From UMGS1519 sp050951095 (lineage in GTDB: Bacteria > Actinomycetota > Coriobacteriia > Coriobacteriales > Eggerthellaceae): 64,000 nucleotides of DNA. The translations under genes were made by a program, and so were the position numbers. A model generated the notes under the pieces. The model had not been told where the DNA came from and made no database searches. It saw only the letters and a program-made list of their open reading frames with translations. Shown here piece by piece: positions 1 to 8,366 of this stretch; the first letter of the stretch is position 1; every line of letters starts with the position of its first letter. The stretch is from assembly GCA_050951095.1 (NCBI GenBank), contig JBMNIQ010000007.1, positions 153,063 through 217,062 of the forward strand, in the 5' to 3' direction.

Positions 1-1244
1 CAGCCGTCGGAGTCCAGGCACTTCGCATTCGCTTCGGGGTTGTTCAGATAGCCCACGAACTGATGCGGCCCGCGCGAGCATTCCTCGCCCTGTTCGCCAT
101 GATGCACCGGGTTGTGATCCGCATCCACGAAGCGGACCTCGATGCCCTCGTACGGGATGCCGGACCATTTGCCGTCCCAGTCCAGCACGTCATGAGGCGG
201 CACGAAGATATGCGGGCAGCTTTCCGTGGAACCGTAGGATTCGCACAGCAGGAACAGGTGCTTCCAGCAACGGCGAACCATGGACTGCGGGACAGGAGCA
301 CCGCCGGAGATGAAGATGTCCAGCGACGGGCATTCCTTGCCCGTGCTCTCCATGTAGTTCAGCAAGTCGTACACGAACGGCGTGGCACCGTGGCTCCACG
401 TCACGCCTTCGCGGTTGATGAGCTCGACGGCATGATCGGCGTCGAAGTGCTCCTGCAGCACCACGCGGGCGCCCATGAGCATATTCGAGATGAGGCCATG
501 GTAGAAGCCCGTGGCGTGGTTCAGCGGGGACATCATGATCATGACGTCTGCCTGCGTGCGCAGCGCCAGCTTCGTATACACGCGCTCGGAGAACTTCAGC
601 GTGTTATGCGTCATCAGCACCTGCTTCGGCTTGCCCGTGGTGCCGGATGTGGACAGGATGCAGACGGCCTCGTCGGCCTTCGATGCCGGCTTCTCCTTCA
701 GCGGCTCGTACGTATCCAGGATCTCGCGGACGGAGATGAACTTATCCGTATGCTTTACCGGCGCATCCTTATCAAGCAGCGCAACGGCCTTCAGCGTGGG
801 AACGCGATCCATGAAATTCAGCGTCTGCTGTTCGTAATCCGTCTTCCAGTAGAACGTCGGGCACAGGAACACCTTCGTGCCTACGACATTCATGACATAG
901 GACAGGTCCTCTTCATTGAAGTTGCGGGGCAGCGGATGCATGACGGCGCCCACCTTCAAAGCGGCGATATACACGTATGTAAAGTCGGCCCAGATAGGCA
1001 CCTGCCAGGAAATAACGTCGCCGGACTCGACACCCTGCTCCTTGAGCCAGGAAGCCAGGCGAGATGCCTTCTCGTCAACCTGGGCATAGGTGAAGCGTTG
1101 TCCGCGGTCGTCACTCACATATTCGCAATCGCCGTATTGGGAGACGACATGGTTCCAAACGTCGTTCAGCGTTTCATCGTCCCAATAGCCCTTGCGATAG
1201 TATTCGGCCTTGCGGCCTTCATCGATTTGCAAATCGGTGATCAT
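1..1244 (-). CDS. AMP-forming acyl-CoA synthetase (partial, C-terminus beyond the left edge)
   Basis: Class I adenylate-forming enzyme that should activate a carboxylic acid to its CoA thioester with ATP. About 414 codons are visible, starting at an ATG preceded by AAGGGGG nine bases upstream. The P-loop STSGTTGKPK lies near residue 200 and is followed by the usual middle region with the SYGSTES core. The window ends before the C-terminal lysine domain. It lies 272 bases downstream of an acyl-CoA dehydrogenase gene on the same strand, but a strong terminator separates them, so it probably has its own promoter. The context (dehydrogenases, CoA-transferase, hydratase) suggests a carboxylate such as carnitine/crotonobetaine or a cyclic or aromatic acid. 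The substrate cannot be read from the sequence. Confidence 0.85.
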   Translation of the reverse strand, partial: MITDLQIDEGRKAEYYRKGYWDDETLNDVWNHVVSQYGDCEYVSDDRGQRFTYAQVDEKASRLASWLKEQGVESGDVISWQVPIWADFTYVYIAALKVGAVMHPLPRNFNEEDLSYVMNVVGTKVFLCPTFYWKTDYEQQTLNFMDRVPTLKAVALLDKDAPVKHTDKFISVREILDTYEPLKEKPASKADEAVCILSTSGTTGKPKQVLMTHNTLKFSERVYTKLALRTQADVMIMMSPLNHATGFYHGLISNMLMGARVVLQEHFDADHAVELINREGVTWSHGATPFVYDLLNYMESTGKECPSLDIFISGGAPVPQSMVRRCWKHLFLLCESYGSTESCPHIFVPPHDVLDWDGKWSGIPYEGIEVRFVDADHNPVHHGEQGEECSRGPHQFVGYLNNPEANAKCLDSDG

Positions 1245-1449
1245 GATGACAAACCCCCTTGGGTTCTTGCGAGGGATAACTCCGTACAATTTTAACGCTT
1301 TACCCGTATCCGCATGAATATATATTGCGTTTCAGCATGGTCCGTTGCCGGATTTATTCGCTTCTGATAAAGGACAGTTTGCCGGTATCTGCCCTTTAAT
1401 AATCACCGACTCCGCTTCGGCACATTAGCGCGAAGATGCCTAGCAACAT

Positions 1450-1481
1450 AAAAAAGGAGACGACCCGAAGGTCGTCTCCTT
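1450..1481 (-). terminator. Rho-independent terminator of the acyl-CoA dehydrogenase gene
   Basis: Perfect 12-bp stem (1454-1465 with 1470-1481) around a four-base loop. On the minus strand it is followed by six T residues, which is the standard intrinsic terminator form. It lies just beyond the stop codon at 1517. Confidence 0.9.
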
Positions 1482-1516
1482 GCTCATCACAAATGGATGC
1501 AGCGACAAAGTAAGTA

Positions 1517-2740
1517 CTAGTCGAAGTACTTGCCGGTGTTGTACTCCAGCTTGCCGTTGTTGTCCACCAGGTGCTTGGCGATGGTGATGCGCTGGACAGT
1601 CGGGGTGCCCTCTTCCAGCCACATAGCACGGCAGTCGCGGTACAGACGCTCGACCGGGCCGTACTCGCAATCCTCGAAGTAGCCGATGCCACCGAAGATC
1701 TCCAGCATCTGGTCGGAGACGAACTTGACCGTCTCGATGGAGAACAGCTTGCACATAGAAGCCTTCTCAGCGGTGTACTGCGTGGAGGGGTTCAGGTCGT
1801 AGTCCTTAGCCCAGTCGTAAACCATGCAGCGCAGGCCATGGATCATCATAGCCATCTCAGCCAGCTTCATCTTGATAGCCTGACGCTGGATGATCGGCTT
1901 ACCGAAGGTCACGCGGTCATGAGCGCGGTCCAGGGTGATCTCCAGCATGCGCTGGGACATGCCCAGGTTAGAAGCAGCAATGTGGACGCGGGAGATGTCC
2001 AGGGAGTGCATAGCAACTTCCATGCCCTGGCCCTCTTCGCCCAGCAGGTACTTCTTGTCCAGGTGCAGGTCGGTGAACTTCAGGCCGGTGTGGCCGGAAC
2101 CACGGCAGCCCATCATGTGGGGCATAGGAACGATCTCGTAGCCCGGGGTGTCGCAAGGCACCATGAATGCGGACAGACGCTCGTCGCCGGAAGCCTCCGG
2201 ATCGGTCACTGCGATGACGTAAGCAGCCATGCAGCAGTCGGTGTGGGAGATCAGCCACTTCTCGCCGTTCAGGATGTAGTCGCCGTTCTCATCCTTGACA
2301 GCGGTGGTGTGCAGGTCAGCGCCGGTGCCGCCGGTCTTCTCGGTCAGGGCAAAGCAGGTGAAGAAGCTGCGGTCCTGGAACTTGTTCATGTACTCAGCCT
2401 TGAGCTCCGGTTTGCCGAAGTCATCGAGGATGCGCCAGTTCAGGTCAGCGGAGTAATGCACGTGCATGCGCATGCCGCCAGGGCCACGGGAGAACTGCTC
2501 CTGGCACATCAGAATCTCGAGCTCGCTCAGATCCCAGCCGCCGTACTCAGAAGGCAGGGCCAGACGATAAACGTCGTTCTCGATGTTGATCTTGTAGAAC
2601 TCCTCAGGGAAGACGCAGGTAACTTCTGCTTCCTTCTGCATTTCCTCCCAGGGGCCCTCAGCCAGGTTCTTCAGCTTCTCGAGGAATGCCTCAAATTCAG
2701 CCTCGGTGAGCTTGGCATTCGGGTTCATAGTATGAGCCAT
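1517..2740 (-). CDS. Acyl-CoA dehydrogenase family protein (CaiA-like)
   Basis: Flavoenzyme of 407 residues with the N-terminal helical, middle beta and C-terminal helical domains of the acyl-CoA dehydrogenase family. The FAD/substrate loop ALTEKTGGTGAD is near residue 160, the arginine-rich FAD motif is in the DRVTFGKPI region, and the catalytic glutamate is in LEEGTPTVQR near the C-terminus. It may oxidise an acyl-CoA or, like CaiA, reduce an enoyl-CoA using electrons from an ETF. The start MAHTMNPN was chosen over upstream in-frame codons because AAAGGAAAG sits eight bases before it. It is transcribed divergently from the TetR-type gene at 3125, which may control it. The physiological substrate is unknown. 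Confidence 0.9.
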   Translation of the reverse strand: MAHTMNPNAKLTEAEFEAFLEKLKNLAEGPWEEMQKEAEVTCVFPEEFYKINIENDVYRLALPSEYGGWDLSELEILMCQEQFSRGPGGMRMHVHYSADLNWRILDDFGKPELKAEYMNKFQDRSFFTCFALTEKTGGTGADLHTTAVKDENGDYILNGEKWLISHTDCCMAAYVIAVTDPEASGDERLSAFMVPCDTPGYEIVPMPHMMGCRGSGHTGLKFTDLHLDKKYLLGEEGQGMEVAMHSLDISRVHIAASNLGMSQRMLEITLDRAHDRVTFGKPIIQRQAIKMKLAEMAMMIHGLRCMVYDWAKDYDLNPSTQYTAEKASMCKLFSIETVKFVSDQMLEIFGGIGYFEDCEYGPVERLYRDCRAMWLEEGTPTVQRITIAKHLVDNNGKLEYNTGKYFD

Positions 2741-2842
2741 GTCTTTCCTTTCTCGTAAGACAACTAACAAAGAGCGCGCGAGTACCCCGATGCGCTCCTT
2801 GGTTGGCATCGGGCTTTCGTATGCTCTCCGCTTACGCGCTCC

Positions 2843-2848
2843 ATTATA
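2843..2848 (-). promoter_or_regulatory. -10 box for acyl-CoA dehydrogenase
   Basis: Minus-strand TATAAT, about 100 bases upstream of the start codon at 2740. The matching -35 (TGGTTA, 16-bp spacing) is weak, so a transcriptional activator may be needed. Confidence 0.5.
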
Positions 2849-3029
2849 GGGGATTTTTTTCGAATAACCAGATATATATTTTCTTGCTGAATGAGAAATG
2901 TGCCCGAAAGCACAATACTTCGGTCTTTTTTGGGCGAATTTCCCGCCAAGCCACAGTATCTTGTTCTCCGTTTGCCCGTTCTTTTGCTCATTCAATTGCA
3001 CGGTTTCCCGAATCTGTCCCATTTTGGAC

Positions 3030-3035
3030 TATAAT
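3030..3035 (+). promoter_or_regulatory. -10 box for the TetR-type regulator
   Basis: A perfect TATAAT 90 bases upstream of the start codon at 3125, inside an AT-rich stretch. No good -35 is visible at 16-18 bp. Confidence 0.5.
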
Positions 3036-3124
3036 CTCATCTGTTTTCAGACCGCACGGGCACCTTCTGTCCGCCTTGGATGGACTGCCACCATGAATTA
3101 GCGAACAACACAGGGGAATGCTGC

Positions 3125-3778
3125 ATGAATTCATTCGATACCAAGTACCTGATTGCAAAAACCTTCATCGAGCTTTGCGACCAATCCTCGATCGCTAAAG
3201 TCTCCATCAGCGACATCGTGAACCATACGGGGAAGAACCGCAAAACGTTCTACTACCACTTCGACGACAAGAACAGCCTGATCATGTGGATCTACCGTTA
3301 TGACATCGGCATGAAGCTCAAGGACACGTTCCCGGAGTCCATGCTGGTCTACGAAGAGCCCAGCGAAGATGCGAAGTCGGCATTCCCGTACTACATCACG
3401 AAGAAATCGGGCGTCCGCAGCCTGGACCATTCCCAATTCTTCGACTGCTTCGCGCAGGTGCTGGAGCATCGCCGCAAGTTCTATAACCAGGCGCTGCTGG
3501 AAAACGGCCCGCAATCGCTGCGCAACTACCTGTACGACCTGTACCTGCCGGCCATGAAGCACGACATCGATATCATTCTGGCCAACCGGTACCTGCCGGA
3601 GGACAACATCGATTTCCTGGCCGAGTTCTACACGTGCGCGTTCCTGTATTATTTCATCCGCAAGATCGACCAGCCGGGCGTCAAGCATCTGGTGGGAAAC
3701 GTCTACCCGTTCGGCAACATCATCCACAGCTCCCTTGAGATGGAGATTAAGCAAGCCCAGATGCGCCGTAATATGTAA
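3125..3778 (+). CDS. TetR/AcrR-type transcriptional regulator
   Basis: 217 residues. The N-terminus has the TetR helix-turn-helix: an initial helix (LIAKTFIELC), then SIAKVSISDIVNHTGKNRKTFYYHFDD, with the typical TFYYHF recognition helix. The C-terminal 150 residues are helical and should hold the ligand pocket. The start at 3125 was chosen for the AGGGGA nine bases before it; an upstream in-frame ATG at 3080 lacks a ribosome site. It faces away from the acyl-CoA dehydrogenase gene across a shared promoter region, the usual setting for a local repressor of a CoA-ester pathway. Ligand and regulon are inference. Confidence 0.85.
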   Translation: MNSFDTKYLIAKTFIELCDQSSIAKVSISDIVNHTGKNRKTFYYHFDDKNSLIMWIYRYDIGMKLKDTFPESMLVYEEPSEDAKSAFPYYITKKSGVRSLDHSQFFDCFAQVLEHRRKFYNQALLENGPQSLRNYLYDLYLPAMKHDIDIILANRYLPEDNIDFLAEFYTCAFLYYFIRKIDQPGVKHLVGNVYPFGNIIHSSLEMEIKQAQMRRNM

Positions 3779-3937
3779 GTCTGTCAATCGCAATACTATA
3801 ATTGTTCGCGCACTATTCCCGTTCCGCTTGCCGCGACGCGCCTATGCCTGGGACGCGCGCTGCCGGCACTGCGGCCGAACGAAACGAAAGGCACCTTCGT
3901 CCGCACCTATAGATGCGGACCTTTGAAAGGAGACACC

Positions 3938-4570
3938 GTGGATCTGAAGCTGAAAGAACGCTCGCAGAAACCGAAGTACGACGAATACGTGGGTCCCACC
4001 CGCACGCATGCCACCTGGAAGCCGCGCGTTGTGGACACGCAGCTGACGTTCCTGCATTGCAGCGAATGCGGTCGCGTGTTCCTGCAGCAGGATAGCGGCA
4101 CGCCCATCGAGAACCCCGGCAAGGGCCGCGACCGCATCAGCATCCTGCCCTACGAGCCGCCGAAAGGCCCGGTGACCTGCTGCGGCAAGCCCATGGAGGT
4201 GCTGCCGATGTTCGAGTGGGACGAGGTTGCCGACCGCATCGAATTCGACCACGAGACGCTGGGCGGCGTGAACTCGAACTGCATCCGCATCCACTGGGAG
4301 GTGCAGCAGGAAGGCTACGAGCCGCGCTGGGCGTGCATCAAGACGTTCACCGGGCATCAGACGAAGTACATCACGCCCGACAAGCAGTCGCCCCTGACCT
4401 TCGCACTGGCAGACGAGGACGCGTTCGGCTACTGCCACGACAATCCCTGCCGCGAGTGCGTGTTCCGCTGCAAGAGCGGCTTCGAGCTGTATGTGTACGT
4501 GGAGAAGATCGGCATCTGCCATTCCGACATGCTGCGCATCATGAGCCAGCCCATGATGGGAAACAAATAA
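3938..4570 (+). CDS. Desulforedoxin/superoxide-reductase-like protein
   Basis: 210 residues starting at GTG with AAAGGAG five to six bases upstream; a TTG at 3923 would destroy that spacing. The N-terminal part carries CSEC (Cys41, Cys44) and CCGKPMEVL (Cys81, Cys82), which is the four-cysteine iron pattern of desulforedoxin/desulfoferrodoxin with a long insert. The C-terminal half has a second cysteine cluster (166, 171, 174, 178) and GICHSD (Cys194, His195), loosely like the Cys-x-x-His end of superoxide reductase. The HPMxxxH histidine ligands of that enzyme are not evident. A role in oxygen or superoxide defence or electron transfer is likely, but activity is unproven. A terminator follows directly. 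Confidence 0.65.
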   Translation: MDLKLKERSQKPKYDEYVGPTRTHATWKPRVVDTQLTFLHCSECGRVFLQQDSGTPIENPGKGRDRISILPYEPPKGPVTCCGKPMEVLPMFEWDEVADRIEFDHETLGGVNSNCIRIHWEVQQEGYEPRWACIKTFTGHQTKYITPDKQSPLTFALADEDAFGYCHDNPCRECVFRCKSGFELYVYVEKIGICHSDMLRIMSQPMMGNK

Positions 4571-4599
4571 CAGCACAGAGCCGCAACGCTTTTAATACG

Positions 4600-4640
4600 A
4601 AGGGCCCCGGATTCCATCGAATCCAGGGCCCTTTTCTTTC
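4600..4640 (+). terminator. Intrinsic terminator between convergent genes
   Basis: GGGCCC plus GGATTC stem (4602-4614 with 4619-4631, one mismatch) and a CATC loop, followed by TTTTCTTTC on the plus strand. It ends the desulforedoxin-like gene and faces the convergent dehydrogenase gene. Confidence 0.85.
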
Positions 4641-4683
4641 GTCGTTTCTCCTAGCGGCTGCACGCGCGGCCGGACGATGGGAA

Positions 4684-5871
4684 TCAGTTCCCCTCGCGAT
4701 CCCCGCCCAGGTACTTATCCATGATCAGCGGCGCGGCAATGCGCACCATCACCTGGTCCGTGCCCTCTGCCAGCTGGTTGCCCCGGCAATCCTCCCAGAT
4801 CGCGCTCACGCGCTGGCTGACCGTGTAGCCGATGCCGCCCAGGATCTGCATGGCGTCGCTTGCCACCTCCGTGGCGGCGGCGGGTATGTAGCGCTTCATC
4901 AGGGCAACGTACAGGCGGCGGTCCTCCGCCTCCTTGTCGATCTTATCCGCGGCGCGGTACAGCATGTTCCGCATGTTCTGCAGGCGCAGCTCCATGTCCG
5001 TGAGCATCTGCTGTATCAGCTGGAAATCCGCCACCGTGGTGCCGAATGCCGTGCGTTCCGATGCGTAGCGCACGGCGTCTTCCATAGCCGCCTGCGCCAT
5101 ACCCAGAGACGAAGCGCACGTAAAGATACGGCCGCGCTCCAACAGCGCGAACAGATGCGGGAAGCCGGCCTTCGTGCCCGTCAGGCGCCATTCCGGCTGC
5201 AGCTCCACATCCTCGAACCGCACGCTAGCGAACGGAAGCATGGGCTGGCCGATCTTGCTGATGGGGAACGCGTAGATGCCACGCTGGCTGCGGGGCACGA
5301 GCCAGAACGACAGCGGCGGGTACTTTCCGTCATCCGGCGCATCGCCATCGATGGCTGCCACCAGGATATACGGCGCGTATTCGCCGTTGTTCACGAACGT
5401 CTTCACGCCGTTTAGGCGCAGCTTGCCGCCGACCGTCTCCACGCGCGTCTCCATGTTCATAGTGTCGGAACCTGCCTGCGGCTCGGAAACGGCCAGCGCG
5501 AACATGACGCGGCCTGTATCGCGATAGTTCCGCACTACCGTGGACACGTCGGCATCCGAGGCGAATCCCGCCATGATATACAGGTAGAACAAGTCGTTCT
5601 GGAACGGCAGCGTCGTGCCCGAGCAGCGCGAAAGCTCCTCGATGATCAGCGCCTGCATCATCAGGCCGCCCTGGATGCCGCTGTAGACGGCTTCGGAATC
5701 CGCTTTGTCCATAAGGCCGAAATACAGGTGGACGAACTCCTGGACCACGTCGTCGGGCAGGCCCTGGTCCTCGCGCCATTGCATAACGGAATCGTGCGTG
5801 AAGGTGCGCTCGCCGAATTCCCGGAAAGCAGCGACCGCCCGCTTTTGCTGTTCAGTCAGTTCGAAGTCCAT
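4684..5871 (-). CDS. Acyl-CoA dehydrogenase family protein, second copy (CaiA-like)
   Basis: 395 residues with the complete acyl-CoA dehydrogenase fold. It has the FAD/substrate segment ALAVSEPQAGSDT near residue 130, the ERTAFGTTVADFQLIQ region near 280, and the catalytic glutamate in LAEGTDQVM near 370. The start MDFELTEQQ is supported by AAGGA seven bases upstream; in-frame codons up to 5934 have no ribosome site. Sequence and start resemble CaiA crotonobetainyl-CoA reductase, but family-level similarity does not settle direction or substrate. It differs clearly from the dehydrogenase at 1517-2740, so the two probably act on different intermediates. A perfect inverted repeat lies 70 bases upstream. 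Confidence 0.9.
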   Translation of the reverse strand: MDFELTEQQKRAVAAFREFGERTFTHDSVMQWREDQGLPDDVVQEFVHLYFGLMDKADSEAVYSGIQGGLMMQALIIEELSRCSGTTLPFQNDLFYLYIMAGFASDADVSTVVRNYRDTGRVMFALAVSEPQAGSDTMNMETRVETVGGKLRLNGVKTFVNNGEYAPYILVAAIDGDAPDDGKYPPLSFWLVPRSQRGIYAFPISKIGQPMLPFASVRFEDVELQPEWRLTGTKAGFPHLFALLERGRIFTCASSLGMAQAAMEDAVRYASERTAFGTTVADFQLIQQMLTDMELRLQNMRNMLYRAADKIDKEAEDRRLYVALMKRYIPAAATEVASDAMQILGGIGYTVSQRVSAIWEDCRGNQLAEGTDQVMVRIAAPLIMDKYLGGDREGN

Positions 5872-5939
5872 TGACAGTTCCTTATAGCGCGTACGTTTAA
5901 GCAGTTGACAATATCTGTATGCATCGTAACGCAAAGTAC

Positions 5940-5961
5940 GACACTTTTACCCAAAAGTGTC
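5940..5961. promoter_or_regulatory. Perfect inverted repeat upstream of acyl-CoA dehydrogenase
   Basis: GACACTTTT-ACCC-AAAAGTGTC: nine-base arms and a four-base centre, 69 bases upstream of the start codon at 5871. It lies where an operator would sit. It could also fold as RNA, but no gene ends here, so a protein-binding site is more likely. Confidence 0.5.
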
Positions 5962-6140
5962 TTTCAATCCCAAACCCGACGGCGGGAAAACAGCATCTTC
6001 CCTGCTATTCGGTATGCTTTACGAAGGAGATGCGGTCATTTCGGCGGTTTGTCCAATCGGCATCGTACGGCACGCGGTTCCGTGCGCTGCCTCGCACGTC
6101 CGCCAGCTGCATCGGAGACAGCGAAACGAAAGGTCGTCTT

Positions 6141-6752
6141 ATGAAGATCGTCGCAATCAATGGAAGCCATCGACCCGGAAAAGGCACGGCATCGCTTATC
6201 CAGGCGGCACTGGAAGAAGCGCGCGCTGCCGGCCTGGAGACGGAGATGGTAGAGCTCTCCTCATGCAACATAGAATTCTGCGTGGGATGCAACCGGTGCC
6301 TGGGGTAGAAGACGTGCACAATCCAAGACGACATGACGGACATCATGGCCGCGCTGAAGGACGCGGACGGCATCATCCTGGGGTCGCCGAACTACTTCGC
6401 GAACGTATCCGCCCGCATGAAGAACTTCATGGACCGCACCCGTTGCCTCCATATGGTGGAGAACCAGCTGAAGGGCAAGGTCGGCGGCATCGTTGCCACA
6501 ACGGGCCTTTCGAACTGCGGCGGCGAGGAAGCCGTTGCCGCCATGCAGCGCTGGTTCCAGATCCATGAGATGCTGCTGGTGCAGCCGCGCCCGGAAGGCG
6601 AGGTGCTGGGGAACGGCTGCCTGGGATCCATGTACCGCGGCTACGAGGACGGCAAGGTGAAATGGCGCCGCATCCAGGACGACGAGATCGCGTATAAATT
6701 CGCCCGCCAGCTGGGACGCGATATGGCAGCGCTCATCAAGAAGCTCGCGTAG
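6141..6752 (+). pseudogene. Iron-sulfur/flavodoxin-like NAD(P)H-dependent oxidoreductase, interrupted by in-frame TAG
   Basis: Reading through one stop gives a 203-residue flavodoxin-fold protein. It has the FMN loop NGSHRPGKGTAS at residues 8-19, the cysteine motif CVGCNRC near 48-54, and after the stop a fourth cysteine followed by IQDDM, then LGSPNYFANVSARMKNFMDR. The order matches iron-sulfur flavoproteins of the NADPH-dependent FMN reductase superfamily. The TAG is codon 56 (6306-6308), inside the cysteine motif. Both sides remain in frame with no indel, so a single CAG- or AAG-to-TAG change explains it. Restart at an internal ATG (6333) would lose the FMN loop. It could be a fresh pseudogene, a sequencing error or a read-through gene; the first is likeliest. 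Confidence 0.75.
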
Positions 6753-6818
6753 ACGCTGCGGCGCCCCTCCCGCTGCCCGCGGAATTTCGCGTCAACAGAT
6801 ACCTGACCTGCAACAACA

Positions 6819-6850
6819 AGAAGGCCGGCCGCATAAGCGGTCGGCCTTCT
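6819..6850 (-). terminator. Hairpin between convergent flavoprotein and CoA-transferase genes
   Basis: AGAAGGCCG pairs with CGGCCTTCT with additional CCGC/GCGG pairs inside. On the minus strand CTTGTTGTT follows, so it probably ends the CoA-transferase transcript. Confidence 0.65.
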
Positions 6851-6872
6851 GCAATATGCGAAGAAAGCGGGA

Positions 6873-8186
6873 TTACTTCTCCCAGGTGCACTCCGCCTCG
6901 CCGGCATTCTGGCGGCGGGACTTGAAGATCTTGTCCGGGATCTCCTCGCCGTGCCAGCACACGATGGCGCCTTCGTCTTCCATCTGCTTGATCTGCTCGT
7001 CGTTGTAGCCGATCTTGCTCATGTACTCGGCCGTGTGGTAGCCCAGCGGCTTCGACAGGATCATCGGCGGGTCGCCGAAGCTGCCGTAGCGGATGGGGAT
7101 CGTGGTCGTGGCGCGGTCGCCGAATGCATCGTAGTGCACCGTGCGCAGGCCGTCGTTGTCGTAGGCCTCGTCGTCTGCCACGATGTCCGTGTAATCGAAC
7201 ACGGTCTGGAACGGCACCTGGTGCTCGCGCAGGATCGGGTCCCACTCGGCGAACGTCTTCTTCGAGAAGCCGTCGTCCAGGATCTCGACCAGCTCGTGGT
7301 GCGTGAAGGGCTTGATGTCCTCCATGCGGCAGAAGCGCGGGTCGTCCTTCATGTCCGGGCGGCCGATGATCTCCATCATCTCGTTGTAGTACTTGTTATG
7401 GTTCGGCTGGCAGATGTAGATCCACTTGTCGTCCTTCGTCTTGTACGTGTTGTTGAACGGGGACGGGACGGACTTGCGGCTCTTCGGGTACGGGCTGCCG
7501 AACTGCGAGGCCACGATGCCGATGCCGCCGGCCCACAGCGCGCCGTGGTACAGGTTCACGGTGACCTTGTCGCCCTTGCCGGTGCGCAGCTTGTTCACCA
7601 GGGCGCCCAGGATGCCGGCCGCCAGCATGATGGCGCAGTTGTAGTCGCCGAACGCCTGCGGTGCGATGGCAGGGGACGTGCCGCGCTCGCAGAACGTGCC
7701 GGCGACGCCGCCGCGGGCGGCCCAGCACACGGCGTCGTAGCCGGGGCTGTCCTTCTCCACGCCGTACTCGCCGTAGCCGCGCATCTGCGCCCAGACCAGG
7801 CCGGGGAATTCGGCATGAATCGTTTCGTAGTCGAGGCCCATCTTGGCCAGAGACTTCAAGCGCGTGTTCGTGACGAACACATCTGCCTCGGAGATGAGCT
7901 TCTTCATGGCGGCAAGGCCGTCAGGATGCTTCGTGTTGATGCAGATCAGGTTCTTGTTCGTGTTGTTCAGGTCGAACGTGGGGTCTTCCGTCTCCGTCTT
8001 CTTAGCGCCGAAGCACGGGCCCTGGACGCGTTGGGCGTCGCCTACGGGAGCCTCGACCTTGATGACCTCCGCGCCCATGTCGGACAGGACGCGAACCGTC
8101 GCGGGTCCGGCCACGTACGTGCAGAGTTCAACGACTTTGATGCCCGCCAGCGGGCCGTAGCCGTTCAGATGCTCGGTAGTGGTCAT
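6873..8186 (-). CDS. CaiB/BaiF family (class III) CoA-transferase
   Basis: 437 residues, close to CaiB (405) and formyl-CoA transferase. The N-terminus has GIKVVELCTYVAGP and MGAEVIKVE, the CoA-binding region. SPGYDAVCWAARGG near residue 165 holds the aspartate that forms the acyl-enzyme anhydride in this family. The enzyme should move CoA between an acyl-CoA product and a fresh acid substrate, saving ATP. The start MTTTEHL is preceded by AAAGGAG ten bases upstream. A good promoter lies 80 bases upstream. It is the last of three same-strand genes (hydratase, thioesterase, transferase), which together resemble caiD/caiB logic, though the substrate may not be carnitine. Confidence 0.9.
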   Translation of the reverse strand: MTTTEHLNGYGPLAGIKVVELCTYVAGPATVRVLSDMGAEVIKVEAPVGDAQRVQGPCFGAKKTETEDPTFDLNNTNKNLICINTKHPDGLAAMKKLISEADVFVTNTRLKSLAKMGLDYETIHAEFPGLVWAQMRGYGEYGVEKDSPGYDAVCWAARGGVAGTFCERGTSPAIAPQAFGDYNCAIMLAAGILGALVNKLRTGKGDKVTVNLYHGALWAGGIGIVASQFGSPYPKSRKSVPSPFNNTYKTKDDKWIYICQPNHNKYYNEMMEIIGRPDMKDDPRFCRMEDIKPFTHHELVEILDDGFSKKTFAEWDPILREHQVPFQTVFDYTDIVADDEAYDNDGLRTVHYDAFGDRATTTIPIRYGSFGDPPMILSKPLGYHTAEYMSKIGYNDEQIKQMEDEGAIVCWHGEEIPDKIFKSRRQNAGEAECTWEK

Positions 8187-8265
8187 ATGAGCATTTCTCC
8201 TTTCTCCTTTTGACAACGTCCATGCGGTGCCCGATCGCACCGAATTCGTTGTGTCGCAATTGCGT

Positions 8266-8294
8266 ATTATCACGCACCTAAATGGATATGTCTA
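8266..8294 (-). promoter_or_regulatory. Promoter of the CoA-transferase gene
   Basis: Minus-strand TAGACA (8289-8294), 17-bp spacer, GATAAT (8266-8271): five of six matches in each box. Transcription would start about 70 bases before the ATG at 8186. Confidence 0.7.
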
Positions 8295-8366
8295 GCAAAC
8301 TGCGACTTCCCTGAATGAATGGCCGAATTTATCGGCGTATTTTCATACCAGAATCGGACGAATTGC

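Larger units (their letters stand above)
2741..3124. promoter_or_regulatory. Divergent intergenic region between acyl-CoA dehydrogenase and TetR-type regulator
   Basis: 384 bases without a gene, clearly more AT-rich than its surroundings. It holds a -10 box for each divergent gene and an imperfect palindrome CCGAA-N11-TTCGG near 2908-2928 that could be an operator. I see no RNA gene or further coding sequence. Confidence 0.55.

Noticed and set aside
1369..1397. Imperfect palindrome AAAGGACAG / CTGCCCTTT upstream of the first CoA ligase
   Set aside because: One mismatch and an 11-base centre; no supporting copies seen, so not listed as a regulatory site.
1517..3022. Acyl-CoA dehydrogenase starting at the upstream in-frame codon near 3022
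   Set aside because: The extra 94 residues have no family match, cross the promoter and lack a ribosome site; the start at 2740 has one.
6306..6308. TAG read as pyrrolysine
   Set aside because: The position is not a known pyrrolysine site (methylamine methyltransferases) and the window gives no pyl genes. A simple nonsense change is more economical.
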